This document shows, one piece after another, positions 22,408-31,959 of a stretch of DNA of 64,000 nt. The translations under genes and the position numbers were made by a program. Position 1 is the stretch's first letter; each line of letters opens with the position of its first letter. The DNA comes from Cohnella silvisoli. Lineage in GTDB: Bacteria; Bacillota; Bacilli; Paenibacillales; Paenibacillaceae. Under the pieces are notes generated by a model, which was given only the letters and a program-made list of their open reading frames with translations, made no database searches and was not told the DNA's origin. The stretch covers positions 248,001-312,000 of the forward strand of contig NZ_JAIOAP010000004.1 of assembly GCF_021190915.1 (NCBI RefSeq), in the 5' to 3' direction.

Positions 22408-23508
22408 ATGGCACTGTCGTGCGGAATTGTCGGGCTTCCCAACGTGGGAAAGTCGACCTTATTTAATGCAATTACACAAGCGGGAGCGGAAATGGCTAAC
22501 TATCCATTCTGCACGATCGATCCGAATGTCGGAGTCGTCGAAGTGCCGGATGAGCGTTTGCAGAAGCTCGCCGATATCGTTAATCCGAACCGGATCGTGC
22601 CTACGGCATTTGAGTTCGTAGACATCGCCGGCCTTGTGAAAGGCGCTAGCCGCGGAGAGGGCTTGGGCAATAAGTTCCTTGCCAACATCCGCGAAGTCGA
22701 TGCGATCGTCCATGTCGTGCGTTGTTTTCAAGACGAGAACATCACCCATGTTTCGGGCAAGATCGATCCGATTAACGACATCGAAGTCATCAATTTGGAA
22801 TTAATCCTAACGGATATCGATTCGGTCGAGAAACGGATGGAGCGCACGCGCAAAGGGCTTAAAGGCGGCGATAAGAAAGTTGCCGAGGAACTTGAGGTTC
22901 TCGAGCGCATGCATGCAGCCCTAACAGCAGAGAAACCGGCTAGAAGCGTAGAGCTTACTAATGAAGAGAAGCTGCTTGTTCGCGACCTTCATCTGCTGAC
23001 GATCAAGCCTGTGTTATACGCTGCCAACGTTAGCGAGAGCGAAGCGGCAAATGCGGATAGCAATCCTTACGTGCAGAAGGTTCGCGAGTTCGCGGCTGCG
23101 GAAGGCTCGGAAGTTGTTTCCATTAGCGCGAAGGTGGAATCGGAGATCGCCGAGCTTGAAGGCGAGGATAAAGAGCTGTTCTTCGAAGAACTGGGTTTGA
23201 CCGAGTCCGGTCTTGACCGTTTGATCCGCGCTTCGTATAAGCTGCTCGGCTTATACACTTATTTTACGGCGGGCGTGCAGGAAGTTCGGGCTTGGACGAT
23301 TCGCAAAGGAACGAAAGCGCCGCAGGCTGCGGCAGTTATTCATACCGATTTCGAGCGGGGCTTCATTCGCGCCGAAGTCGTTTCCTATGAGGATTTAACC
23401 AGCACCGGGTCCATGAAAGCCGCCAAGGAAAAAGGATTAACGCGCCTTGAAGGCAAAGAGTACATCGTAGCTGACGGAGACGTCATGCATTTCTTGTTTA
23501 ACGTATAA
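22408..23508 (+). CDS. ychF: Redox-regulated ATPase/GTPase YchF
   Basis: A 366-residue Obg-superfamily P-loop protein, universally conserved and ribosome-associated, which prefers ATP in characterised members. The P-loop is GLPNVGKST, followed by [22 protein letters not shown]. The C-terminal TGS domain is recognised from [25 protein letters not shown]. Length matches the family (about 365). The ATG at 22408 gives the family N-terminus [12 protein letters not shown]; the frame extends 24 codons upstream but over the leader. Confidence 0.96.
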   Translation: MALSCGIVGLPNVGKSTLFNAITQAGAEMANYPFCTIDPNVGVVEVPDERLQKLADIVNPNRIVPTAFEFVDIAGLVKGASRGEGLGNKFLANIREVDAIVHVVRCFQDENITHVSGKIDPINDIEVINLELILTDIDSVEKRMERTRKGLKGGDKKVAEELEVLERMHAALTAEKPARSVELTNEEKLLVRDLHLLTIKPVLYAANVSESEAANADSNPYVQKVREFAAAEGSEVVSISAKVESEIAELEGEDKELFFEELGLTESGLDRLIRASYKLLGLYTYFTAGVQEVRAWTIRKGTKAPQAAAVIHTDFERGFIRAEVVSYEDLTSTGSMKAAKEKGLTRLEGKEYIVADGDVMHFLFNV

Positions 23509-23525
23509 TATCGATTTGCTGAAGC

Positions 23526-23562
23526 GGCTTAGTGGGGGTTACTCCTGCTGAGTCGTTTTTTT
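23526..23562 (+). terminator. Intrinsic terminator of ychF
   Basis: GGCTTAGTGGG pairs with the segment ending CTGCTGAGTC, with several G-T pairs, followed by seven T residues. Confidence 0.75.
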
Positions 23563-23663
23563 GTTAAAATATTCTAATGTAACCTTTCCGAGCTTATATG
23601 CGTCTTAGACACTGACAACCAGGCAAACAACAATAACGCTATAAGCGAAGGGAGAAACAAAAC

Positions 23664-24788
23664 ATGCAGAAGAAAAAACTATTGATCCTCGTAACGGCAG
23701 TCGGACTACTTGGAACAACTGCCGCGGTAAGCGCAGGCGGTTTGATAAGCAAGGTCAACGGGGTATTGCATAATGAAATCGCGGTTTCCGTCAACGGCAC
23801 GGATACAACACTGCACCCCGTATACATTAACGGCAAAGCTTATTTGCCGGCACGCGACACGGCAGCGGCACTTGGCTATAACTTGAACTGGAATACCGCC
23901 GGCAAAGAAATTGAGCTTACGGGCCAGAAGGAAGAAGCGGAGAAATACATTCAGTCGATGGGTGTAGTCGTGAGCGTAAATCCTTTGGAAAAAGACGGTG
24001 CCTACCGGATCGAGCTGCTCGGCAAAGGGGAATACAGCTGGATTATTCTCATCGCGGACAAAGATACGATATTGACGGATGAGAGCGGTCAAGCGTTTGC
24101 CGTTAAAGACCTTAAAGTAGGCACGAGGATTACGGCCGAGTTCGGTCCGATGGTTGCGATGAGTTTCCCGGGCCAGTCCCATGCGCACAAAATCGTCGTA
24201 GGCAGCGAAAGCCTGGTTAAAGAAGACGTAATCCAATCGATCGAGAAAACCGACGATGGCTGGCAAGTACGCTTCGGCGAGACGAAAGACGGGGTAGCAA
24301 CTCCGACGCTTGTATTAAATGCCGGCAAAGAAACGAGCGTGTTAACTTCGCAAGGCGAATCGGTTGATTTTGCCAGCTTGAAGGCCGGCACTAAAGTTAC
24401 CGCTTACTATGGCCCGATCATGACGAAGAGCATTCCGCCGCAAAGCCCGCTTCATTATCTCGTCGTATCCGCGCCTATAGCTGGGAAATTAGCTCCGGCA
24501 GCCGCTCAGGAATATCGCGAGTTGGCTTGGAGCAACGTACCGGAAAGCGAGAAATCCCACTTGACGACTAAGAAAGACGAGGCTCAAGTATCGATTATCG
24601 AATCGAAGAACGCAGCCATTATAGCCGTAACGGATGCGCAGAAGAAAAAGCTGGCTGAAATTCAGGCCGTGAACGGTCCCCTTATCGAAGTCAGATACAG
24701 CACCGATCAAGACGCGCTTCTTGGGCCTTTGACGATGGCATTCGATCCGGATACGAAAATGCTCGTCGGGTTTTTCCAACGGATGTAG
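23664..24788 (+). CDS. Secreted stalk-domain protein (copper amine oxidase N-terminal-like)
   Basis: A 374-residue secreted protein. A signal peptide (about residues 1-25) is followed by a stalk domain of the copper-amine-oxidase N-terminal type (VSVNGTDTTLHPVYINGKAYLPARDTAAALGYNLNWN). Two related modules follow: TAEFGPMVAMSFPGQSHAH and TAYYGPIMTKSIPPQSPLH occupy equivalent places, so this part looks like an internal duplication. No catalytic residues of an amine oxidase are present; such proteins are usually surface-associated in Paenibacillaceae. AAGGGAG is nine bases before the ATG. Confidence 0.82.
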   Translation: MQKKKLLILVTAVGLLGTTAAVSAGGLISKVNGVLHNEIAVSVNGTDTTLHPVYINGKAYLPARDTAAALGYNLNWNTAGKEIELTGQKEEAEKYIQSMGVVVSVNPLEKDGAYRIELLGKGEYSWIILIADKDTILTDESGQAFAVKDLKVGTRITAEFGPMVAMSFPGQSHAHKIVVGSESLVKEDVIQSIEKTDDGWQVRFGETKDGVATPTLVLNAGKETSVLTSQGESVDFASLKAGTKVTAYYGPIMTKSIPPQSPLHYLVVSAPIAGKLAPAAAQEYRELAWSNVPESEKSHLTTKKDEAQVSIIESKNAAIIAVTDAQKKKLAEIQAVNGPLIEVRYSTDQDALLGPLTMAFDPDTKMLVGFFQRM

Positions 24789-24825
24789 ATAGACGCAGTA
24801 AAACGTAAAATCGAGTTAAAGAAGT

Positions 24826-24862
24826 AGGCGATTCCTGCAAGCGGTGCAGGGATCGCCTCTTT
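24826..24862 (+). terminator. Intrinsic terminator of the stalk-domain gene
   Basis: AGGCGAT and CCTGCA pair with TGCAGG and ATCGCCT around AGCGG with one internal mismatch, followed by a short T-rich stretch. Confidence 0.7.
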
Positions 24863-24976
24863 GCCATTAATTCCATTCCCGCACGAATGAGCCTTAATGT
24901 GGTATAATAATTCATAGTATGTCTTGCCGAATGAATGTGAACGAAGGCCCACAAGGGTAACGGAGGATGAGGAAAA

Positions 24977-26050
24977 GTGTTAGACCGTCTGCAAATACTT
25001 GCGGATCGATATGAGAAGCTTAACGAATTGCTTAGCGATCCCGACGTGGTGAACGACTCGACGCGGCTGCGTACTTACGCCAAGGAGCAATCCGGGCTTG
25101 AGGAAGCTTACCGCGCTTATGAAGAATACAAGCTTGTGCTAACCCAACTGCAGGATGCCAAAGTCATGCAGGAAGATAAATTGGACGACGAAATGCGCGA
25201 GATGGTGAAGATGGAGATCGAAGAACTCGATAACCGTCGGACCGAGCTTGAGGAGAGGATCCGTTTTCTGCTGTTGCCTAAGGACCCTAACGACGGTAAA
25301 AATGTTGTCGTGGAAATCCGCGGCGCGGCAGGCGGAGAAGAGGCAAACTTATTCGCTGCTGAGTTATATCGGATGTATGCGAAGTATGCGGATAGCCAAG
25401 GCTGGCGCACCGAGATGTTGGAATCCAGCGTCAGCGATCTCGGCGGATTCAAAGAGGTTATCTTCTCGATTAGCGGGCAAGAAGCTTTCCGGAAGATGAA
25501 ATACGAAAGCGGGGCTCACCGAGTTCAGCGGGTTCCCGAGACGGAGTCGGGCGGACGTATTCATACGTCGACTTCAACGGTCGTAGTTATGCCGGAAGCG
25601 GAAGAACTGGATATCGTTATTCATGACAAAGATATCCGCGTAGATACGTTCTGCTCCAGCGGCGCAGGCGGTCAGTCCGTTAATACGACCAAGTCTGCCG
25701 TTCGCGTAACTCATGTACCGACGGGGATCGTGGCCACCTGTCAGGATGGCAAGTCCCAGAACGACAACAAGGATAAAGCTCTTCAAGTGTTGAGGACGCG
25801 GATCATGGATGTGAAGCGCCAGGAAGAGGAAGCGAAGTATTCGGGTGAACGCCGGGAGAAGGTCGGTACCGGAGATCGCAGCGAACGCATCCGGACCTAT
25901 AACTTCCCGCAAAGCCGCGTCACCGATCATCGTATCGGATTGACCCTTCACCGTCTGGAATATGTACTGAATGGCGATATGGAAGAGATCGTTAAAGCGT
26001 TGTCGCTTGCCGAACAAGCGGAAATATTGGAACGCGAGCAAATGAAATAA
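24977..26050 (+). CDS. prfA: Peptide chain release factor 1
   Basis: A 357-residue class I release factor that reads UAA and UAG and hydrolyses peptidyl-tRNA. The GGQ motif is in [20 protein letters not shown], and the codon-recognition segment is [14 protein letters not shown] with the PxT region close by. Length is standard. The start is GTG, preceded by GGAGGATGAGG. It is immediately followed by prmC, which methylates the GGQ glutamine. A TATAAT hexamer at 24903 may belong to its promoter. Confidence 0.97.
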   Translation: MLDRLQILADRYEKLNELLSDPDVVNDSTRLRTYAKEQSGLEEAYRAYEEYKLVLTQLQDAKVMQEDKLDDEMREMVKMEIEELDNRRTELEERIRFLLLPKDPNDGKNVVVEIRGAAGGEEANLFAAELYRMYAKYADSQGWRTEMLESSVSDLGGFKEVIFSISGQEAFRKMKYESGAHRVQRVPETESGGRIHTSTSTVVVMPEAEELDIVIHDKDIRVDTFCSSGAGGQSVNTTKSAVRVTHVPTGIVATCQDGKSQNDNKDKALQVLRTRIMDVKRQEEEAKYSGERREKVGTGDRSERIRTYNFPQSRVTDHRIGLTLHRLEYVLNGDMEEIVKALSLAEQAEILEREQMK

Positions 26051-26067
26051 GCAAGGAGGCGCTTGGC

Positions 26068-26979
26068 GTGAGCCTGGAACACGAACTTAAGCCTCTGGCG
26101 TTAGGCAGTGCTTGGCGTCAGGGCGCGAACAGCTTGCGGCAAGCCGGAGTAGAGGAAGCGGACGCGGATGCGGAGCTTCTTCTTCTTTATTTGCTGGGAA
26201 TAAGCAAGACGGAGCTGCTGCGAGATTGGCGCGATCCGTTCCCGAAGGCGAAGCTGGAAGCTTGGAACGGGCTCTTGGAGCGCAAAAGGGCAGGGGAGCC
26301 CGTGCAATATATAATCGGGGAGCAGTATTTTCACGGTCGAGCGTTCGAGGTTACGGCTTCGGTGCTCATACCGCGTCCGGAAACCGAATTATTGGCAGAA
26401 GCCGTGCTGGAAATCGCGGATCGATTATGGCCTGCACCGAAAGGGATAAAGCCCACCGTGCTCGACGTAGGCACAGGGAGCGGAATCCTCGCCATTACGC
26501 TGGCCGCCGAACGGTCTGAATGGCGGGTTGCTGCATCCGACTTGTCGGTCGATGCGCTCGAAGTTGCGCGTCGTAATGCTGAACGTAATGGAGTAGGGGA
26601 TCGCATTGCCTTCATTCAGGGTGATTTACTAACCCCGTTTCTCATGGGCGGTACGATTGGTGATCAATTGAAGATTGATATACTAGTATCCAACCCCCCG
26701 TATATCCCTTCCTCGGATATTCCCGGCCTGCAGCGCGAGGTGCGTGATCACGAGCCTCATTTAGCGTTGGATGGCGGCGAGGATGGGTTGAATCCTTATC
26801 GAATGATGGCAAGCCAATTAAGGAGATTGCCACATCTCCCGCGAGTTGTCGCATGGGAAGTTGGAGCGGGACAAGCCGAAGAGGTCTCTAACCTCCTTCG
26901 TGCCTCCGCGATGTGGAATGAGATTCGTTTCGTTAATGATTACGCGGGCATTGACAGACATGTTCTTGCTATAAGATAA
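26068..26979 (+). CDS. prmC: Release factor glutamine methyltransferase
   Basis: A 303-residue SAM-dependent methyltransferase that modifies the glutamine of the release-factor GGQ motif. An N-terminal helical domain (about residues 1-85) precedes the Rossmann core, with SAM motif LDVGTGSGILAITLA and the substrate-glutamine motif NPPY in VSNPPYIPSSD. AAGGAGG lies before a GTG start, 17 bases after prfA, so the two form an operon as in Bacillus. Confidence 0.96.
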   Translation: MSLEHELKPLALGSAWRQGANSLRQAGVEEADADAELLLLYLLGISKTELLRDWRDPFPKAKLEAWNGLLERKRAGEPVQYIIGEQYFHGRAFEVTASVLIPRPETELLAEAVLEIADRLWPAPKGIKPTVLDVGTGSGILAITLAAERSEWRVAASDLSVDALEVARRNAERNGVGDRIAFIQGDLLTPFLMGGTIGDQLKIDILVSNPPYIPSSDIPGLQREVRDHEPHLALDGGEDGLNPYRMMASQLRRLPHLPRVVAWEVGAGQAEEVSNLLRASAMWNEIRFVNDYAGIDRHVLAIR

Positions 26980-27027
26980 AAAAGAAGACCGCTATGTCCG
27001 GGAAACGGATTGCGCGGTCTTCTTTGT
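26980..27027. terminator. Terminator of prfA-prmC, usable in both directions
   Basis: AAAGAAGACCGC pairs with GCGGTCTTCTTT. An A-tract on the left and a T-tract on the right suit termination of prmC and of the convergent coiled-coil gene. Confidence 0.85.
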
Positions 27028-27033
27028 ATAGGT

Positions 27034-27591
27034 TTAGATCGGCTTTACGAGACGATTCCTTGCTGTTTGCTCCAGAAGCGTCATGGCAATCTCGCCTAAT
27101 AAAAGCTCGTGCCTTTCATGCATCAGCCTGGATTCGGTTACGTCTTCCTTGATCTGGCCGACCCAATCGATTGTAGTATCAATCCGTTGTTCCAAGCGTT
27201 CTGTTCGAGCTTCCATTTTTGTTAGTCTAACGTCTAACTTACGTACGTCTTCCTTCAGAATTTGTACGTCTTCTTTAAGGATTTGTACATCTTGCTTAAG
27301 GACTTGCACGTCTTCTTTAAGGACCTGCACGTCTTCTTTAAGGACTTGCACATCTTGCTTAAGGACTTGCACATCTTGCTTAAGGACTTGCACATCGTCT
27401 TTAAGGATTCGTACATCTTCTTTAAGAACATGTACGTCATCCTTAAGTCCTCGCACATCATCCTTCAATATGCGAATATCCGTTTTCATTTCAGCCATGT
27501 CTACCTGCATAATGTTTACGGTGCCTTGCAGCGATATTACGGCATCTAGAATCTTATGCATGATTGGCTCTTCCATAATCTGCTCTTCCAT
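27034..27591 (-). CDS. Heptad-repeat coiled-coil protein of unknown function
   Basis: A 185-residue protein dominated by about 12-14 consecutive seven-residue units of the type VLKEDVQ (about residues 40-125), with Leu, Ile and Val at the a/d positions. This predicts a long uninterrupted parallel coiled coil of about 12 nm. The DNA repeats as a 21-bp tandem array on 27230-27480. An N-terminal segment (MEEQIMEEPIMHKILDAVISLQGTV) and a C-terminal part (TERLEQRIDTTIDWVGQIKEDVTES) flank it. GGGGG lies before the ATG at 27591. There is no membrane segment or signal peptide. Several other frames are open across the array only because the repeat length is a multiple of three. Confidence 0.72.
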   Translation of the reverse strand: MEEQIMEEPIMHKILDAVISLQGTVNIMQVDMAEMKTDIRILKDDVRGLKDDVHVLKEDVRILKDDVQVLKQDVQVLKQDVQVLKEDVQVLKEDVQVLKQDVQILKEDVQILKEDVRKLDVRLTKMEARTERLEQRIDTTIDWVGQIKEDVTESRLMHERHELLLGEIAMTLLEQTARNRLVKPI

Positions 27592-27717
27592 ACTTTGGCC
27601 CCCTCGCCCGTGTCAATGATTGCTTTCGATTGACCGGTGCTTCCGGATCTTAATTGTATGGTAGCATAGGGTAGAATTGGACGTCTATACCCATTTCTTA
27701 CATGAACAGTATAAGCT

Positions 27718-28602
27718 TTAAAGGCCTGCGGGAACGAAATCTAAAAACCGTCTAGCTTGAGCCGGCAAAGCCTCTTTTCTCTGGTGAAGGGAGATGGGAT
27801 TAGTTAATCGTACGTCTTTTACGTAAATCCTTCGAAGATCGCCACGCTCTACCTCTTCACGAGCCTCCAGCGCCGATAGAAAGGCAACCCCATAGCCTTC
27901 CGATACTACGCGGATCAACTCGCTAAAACCATTCAACTGCAAACCGACCTTCGGCAACTCTAATCGATGGAGTTGGCACATGGCTAACAATTGTTCTCTG
28001 GAGTAACTGCCCTTTTCCCGGAATGCAATGGGTTCTTTTATCACTTCTGCCAATAAAGTTTCTTGGGACGCGAGCCTATGATTTTTATGGATGACAAACC
28101 ACATTTCGTCTTCAATCCATTGCTTACTGTCAAGCGAAGGGTGTGATTGCCGGGCCCCGCCAATGAACGCGATATCCGCCTCGTAGCGGAGTAGAAGGTT
28201 AATGGCATTGGCGGAGCTTGTTGTCGTAAATTGGACTTCGACATTGGGATAATGCTGCTTATATTTGGCAATCGATGCGGGCAGCAAGAAATTTGCGGGA
28301 AGATAGGTGGCTGCAATGAGCAACCTACCCGCATTTCCTTGAATATAATCGTCGATAGTCTGCTCGATATTCCGTTCCAGCGCAAATAATCTCCCTGCTT
28401 CCGCCGCCAACCTCTTTCCGGCCTCCGTAAGAAGAATGCCTCTACCTAGAGGAGACAATAATGGCAGACCAAGCTCGCGCTCCAATTTCTTGATCTGCGA
28501 TGTTACTGCTGGCTGGCTAATATTTAATTGATCGGCTGCTTTCGTTACGCTTCCTTGCTCCGCTACGTGATGGAATAGCCTAAGCGCATGCAAATTCAAC
28601 AT
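27718..28602 (-). CDS. LysR family transcriptional regulator
   Basis: A LysR-type regulator of 294 residues from the ATG at 28602 (302 from an alternative ATG at 28626, which lacks a ribosome-binding site). The helix-turn-helix is SVTKAADQLNISQPAVTSQIKKLERELGL, and the effector domain starts around GRLLIAATYLPANFLLP. It is divergent from a stand-alone threonine synthase gene across an AT-rich gap of about 130 bp and probably regulates it. The effector is unknown. Confidence 0.88.
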   Translation of the reverse strand: MLNLHALRLFHHVAEQGSVTKAADQLNISQPAVTSQIKKLERELGLPLLSPLGRGILLTEAGKRLAAEAGRLFALERNIEQTIDDYIQGNAGRLLIAATYLPANFLLPASIAKYKQHYPNVEVQFTTTSSANAINLLLRYEADIAFIGGARQSHPSLDSKQWIEDEMWFVIHKNHRLASQETLLAEVIKEPIAFREKGSYSREQLLAMCQLHRLELPKVGLQLNGFSELIRVVSEGYGVAFLSALEAREEVERGDLRRIYVKDVRLTNPISLHQRKEALPAQARRFLDFVPAGL

Positions 28603-28735
28603 AGTACGTTCAACCTCATCATTCATATTTATTAATTATGATTACTTAATAATTATATATTATATTTATAATTTAATATCCCTTATTCTAAGCTTGTAGA
28701 CCGGTTGCGGGCAACCCTTATAACGGAAAGCAGGG

Positions 28736-29971
28736 ATGCAATTGAAATTCATTTGTTGTGATTGTCATGTCGGGCAAGCCGGGTTCGATTACCGATGTTC
28801 ATGCGGAGGTTTATTGGAGGTTGTTCATGATTTTAAGCATTTGGACGCCGATCATCTGAAAATATTATTTCATCACAGGTTATCGGATCGGATGAATCCG
28901 TATGCGAGCGGGGTGTGGCGGTACAAAGAGCTTATTTATCCGGAGTTACCGGAGAGCGACATCATAACGAAGTATGAGGGCAATACGGGTCTCTACGCTT
29001 CCAATCTCATTCAACAATCGCTGGGCATCCGCAAGGTTTGGTTGAAGGCGCAAAGCGAGAATCCCAGTGGGTCATTCAAGGATAACGGGATGACGGTCGC
29101 CGTATCTCATGGTCGTTCTCTCGGGTATAGGCGATTTACGTGCACATCGACAGGCAATACTTCTTCTTCACTGGCGATGTATGCCGCGCTTGGCGAATGC
29201 AATTCGTATGTGCTCGTTCCTAATGAACAAATCTCAATCAATAAAGTGCTTCAAACAATGGCTTACGGTGCCAAAGTTATCGGCTTCGACGGGACCTACG
29301 ACGACGGAATCCGCTTTTACGAGAAGCATGGAAGAGAGCTTGGAATGTATATTTGCAATTCGGTAAATCCTCTCCGCATAGAAGGGCAGAAAAGTATCAT
29401 TTATGAAATCGCCCAAGGATTGAATTGGGAAATGCCCGATTGGATCGTCATCCCCGGGGGAGCATTAAGCAACTTATCAGCACTAGGAAAAGGCTTGAAC
29501 GATCTTAGACAACTAGGTCTGATTAATAAAATACCTCGAGTGGCGTTAATTCAGGCGGAGGGTGCGAGTCCCTTTCATCGCATGATATCAAGAGGCGAGA
29601 GCGAAATAGTGCCTATTCCCCGACCATCGACGATAGCTTCCGCCTTAAACATAGGCAATCCGCCGAGTTGGAGGAAAGCCCGCCAAGTTATGAAGCAAAC
29701 GGAAGGGATTACCTGCTCCGTCTCGGACGAGGAGATTATGGAGGCGAAAACTCTCATAGACAGGAGCGGGATCGGATGCGAACCGGCATCTGCGGCGACG
29801 GTTGCGGGATTGCGGAAACTGCTGGCTGAGAAAAGAATCGATAAGAACGAAACCGCGGTGTGCATACTCACGGGGAATTTGCTGAAGGATACCGATGTTC
29901 TTCGAGAATATCAAATGAGTCGGCTATTATATGCGGATCTAACCCTCGAATCCGTGGGGAAATGGCTGTGA
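28736..29971 (+). CDS. thrC: Threonine synthase
   Basis: A 411-residue fold-type II PLP enzyme that converts O-phosphohomoserine to threonine. The N-terminus has a zinc-ribbon-like set of cysteines (C7, C8, C10, C21, C23), seen in some threonine synthase variants. The PLP lysine is K115 in NPSGSFKDNGMT; STGNTSSSLAMYA binds the cofactor phosphate and the C-terminal loop is CILTGNLLKD. It is not next to hom or thrB as in the usual threonine operon. Instead it faces a LysR regulator, so it could be a second or specially regulated copy. The enzyme class is clear; in vivo substrate is likely but unproven. Confidence 0.87.
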   Translation: MQLKFICCDCHVGQAGFDYRCSCGGLLEVVHDFKHLDADHLKILFHHRLSDRMNPYASGVWRYKELIYPELPESDIITKYEGNTGLYASNLIQQSLGIRKVWLKAQSENPSGSFKDNGMTVAVSHGRSLGYRRFTCTSTGNTSSSLAMYAALGECNSYVLVPNEQISINKVLQTMAYGAKVIGFDGTYDDGIRFYEKHGRELGMYICNSVNPLRIEGQKSIIYEIAQGLNWEMPDWIVIPGGALSNLSALGKGLNDLRQLGLINKIPRVALIQAEGASPFHRMISRGESEIVPIPRPSTIASALNIGNPPSWRKARQVMKQTEGITCSVSDEEIMEAKTLIDRSGIGCEPASAATVAGLRKLLAEKRIDKNETAVCILTGNLLKDTDVLREYQMSRLLYADLTLESVGKWL

Positions 29972-29978
29972 GGACCCC

Positions 29979-30018
29979 AAAAAAACGCAACTTGCCACCC
30001 GTTCGAGGGCAAGTTGCG
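29979..30018. terminator. Terminator between thrC and the convergent chemoreceptor gene
   Basis: CGCAACTTGCC and GGCAAGTTGCG form an 11-bp perfect stem. On the minus strand it is followed by seven T residues, so it principally serves the chemoreceptor gene. Confidence 0.88.
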
Positions 30019-30043
30019 GCTTCCTATTGAAAATGAAAACTAA

Positions 30044-31735
30044 CTAATGCAATTTAAAGCCAGACAACACGTTGTGCAAATCCTCGGCAAGTTTGGATAA
30101 GGCTTGGGAGGAGGAGCTTATTTCCTCCATTGTAGCAAGCTGCTCCTCCGTGGAAGCGGAGTTGCTCTGGCAGGATGCGGCTACCTCATTGCTCGCAGCG
30201 GATACGCCCTCAACCATCGCCACGATTTGCTTGCTGGATGCAGCCAATTGCGTCGTCGTTGTCGCCGTTTGTTCTAATTGCGAGTTTACGGCTGAAACAT
30301 TAGTACCGATAGTGTGGAATACTTCGTCTGCTAATTCCGCCCTGGATAGCCCCAGATTTACTTTCTCCGTCCCATTATGCATGGCGGTTACGGCTTTCTG
30401 GGTTTCAATCAGGATGCCTTCGATCAGCTCGGAAATTTGCAGGGTAGATTCTTTGGACTGCTCTGCCAGCTTCCGGATTTCTTGGGCAACGACGGCGAAA
30501 CCTTTGCCGTGTTCGCCCGCCCGGGCTGCCTCTATACCGGCATTAAGAGAGAGCAGATTGGTCCGGTAGGCTATGTCCGTTATGATGTTCGTGATTCCGC
30601 CTATTTGTTGCGAGCGGTCGCCCAACGACTGAATGGCCGATGCCGCATGCCGAACCGTTTCTTGAATTTCCTTCATCCCTTGGAGGACGTCTTGAACGGC
30701 GTGAATTCCCTGGGTTGAAGCATCCGACGCCGAGTGGGCAAGACGGAATACTTCTTCGTTGCTGGCGGACACTTGCCCAATACCTGCCGACATTTGTTGA
30801 ACAGCCGCAACTGCTTCCGCAACGTGCTGCTGTTCTTTTTCCGCGCTGACCGTTATCAATTGGGTCGCTGCCACGATTTGTTCCGTTGCCAAGGTCGTTT
30901 GCTCCGCGCTGGCCGTCAGCTGTTCAGAGGATGCCGCCACTTGAATCGCAGTATCTTGGGCCTGGGACAAAATAGAGCGTAAATTGCGCACCATGCGGTT
31001 AAAAGAATGGGCGAGCTCGGCAATCTCGTCTTTAGAGCTTAAAATAATTTCACGACTGAGATCGCCATGGCCTTCGGCTATTTCTCTAATCTGGACTTCT
31101 ACCTGGCGCAGAGGTCTCGTAATCGAACGGGCTAATAACAAGCCGATGATGATCGCGATGATAACGCTTATAGCGAAAATAACAAGCATGGTCATGTTAT
31201 GACGATTATTTTCCGCCTGACGATCTAACAGATCTTGATTCATTTCGGTGACCAATTTCTCAAGCAAAGGGTCGATGACGGCGTTTAGATTTTTGCGTGC
31301 TTCCCTTTCGTTCGAAAAATGCAGAGTCTCCGCTTCGCTTGCTTTACCTCTGCCGATGAAAGATAGTACTTGCTGACTCACTTTGAAATATTTTTCGTAT
31401 TCCTCCTCGGCTCGAGCCATCGTTTCAAGGTCCGACGAATCAAGCGTTGGATTAGATTTAATGGCGGACAGCAGGTCTCGCATCTGTGCATCCTTCTTGG
31501 CGATTTCTGATTTAAATTGGGGATCCCCGTTCAGGATGAAAGCCCTTTCGTCGTTAGACATCCCAGCAAGCTGGAATTGAACCGATTTGAGATCAAAGCG
31601 AAATTCAGCATCCCTCAACATTTCTTGATGAGCAGCCCGGGTTAGTTTCGTCTGATTGAACGTGTACAAACCTAGGATTAAAAGCAGGACAATCATTGCG
31701 GCAAAAGCGATTAGAAGCTTAATGCAGATTTTCAT
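30044..31735 (-). CDS. Methyl-accepting chemotaxis protein
   Basis: A chemoreceptor of 563 residues from the ATG at 31735 (preceded by AGAGGGATCAG); the frame is open to 31798 but without a ribosome-binding site. An N-terminal membrane helix (about residues 8-30) is followed by an extracellular four-helix-bundle-type sensor and a second helix ([21 protein letters not shown]). A HAMP domain ([21 protein letters not shown]) and a long cytoplasmic signalling helical hairpin follow. The hairpin tip reads [51 protein letters not shown], the CheA/CheW-contact region. It would signal to the flagellar chemotaxis system; the ligand is unknown. Confidence 0.93.
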   Translation of the reverse strand: MKICIKLLIAFAAMIVLLLILGLYTFNQTKLTRAAHQEMLRDAEFRFDLKSVQFQLAGMSNDERAFILNGDPQFKSEIAKKDAQMRDLLSAIKSNPTLDSSDLETMARAEEEYEKYFKVSQQVLSFIGRGKASEAETLHFSNEREARKNLNAVIDPLLEKLVTEMNQDLLDRQAENNRHNMTMLVIFAISVIIAIIIGLLLARSITRPLRQVEVQIREIAEGHGDLSREIILSSKDEIAELAHSFNRMVRNLRSILSQAQDTAIQVAASSEQLTASAEQTTLATEQIVAATQLITVSAEKEQQHVAEAVAAVQQMSAGIGQVSASNEEVFRLAHSASDASTQGIHAVQDVLQGMKEIQETVRHAASAIQSLGDRSQQIGGITNIITDIAYRTNLLSLNAGIEAARAGEHGKGFAVVAQEIRKLAEQSKESTLQISELIEGILIETQKAVTAMHNGTEKVNLGLSRAELADEVFHTIGTNVSAVNSQLEQTATTTTQLAASSKQIVAMVEGVSAASNEVAASCQSNSASTEEQLATMEEISSSSQALSKLAEDLHNVLSGFKLH

Positions 31736-31959
31736 CTGATCCCTCTTCTCATAGGCGCTTTTCGGCAAAAAATATTTTAATAGGATATATTTCGACATTT
31801 TTCGCGGGTTTCATTAGATATTAATTGAGAGGGGTATAGTTGGCGGCATCTAAATTTTATTTAATAGGTTTATAGAGTTCAAATCCGGACATAATGAGGG
31901 CTAAGACGTTCCGGAACGCATAGCGATGCACCGACGGGTGCTTCAAGGAGCGAGAACCT

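Noticed and set aside
27083-27619. Plus-strand frames of repeated SLRTCT and KDLHVF-like residues
   Set aside because: Mirror frames of the heptad-repeat gene; a 21-bp repeat keeps other frames open. The minus frame has the ribosome-binding site and a sensible coiled coil.
31799-31959. Sigma-F promoter upstream of spoIIR
   Set aside because: A GTATA is present, but no matching GG-N2-ANANT element lies at the right spacing, so it was not annotated.
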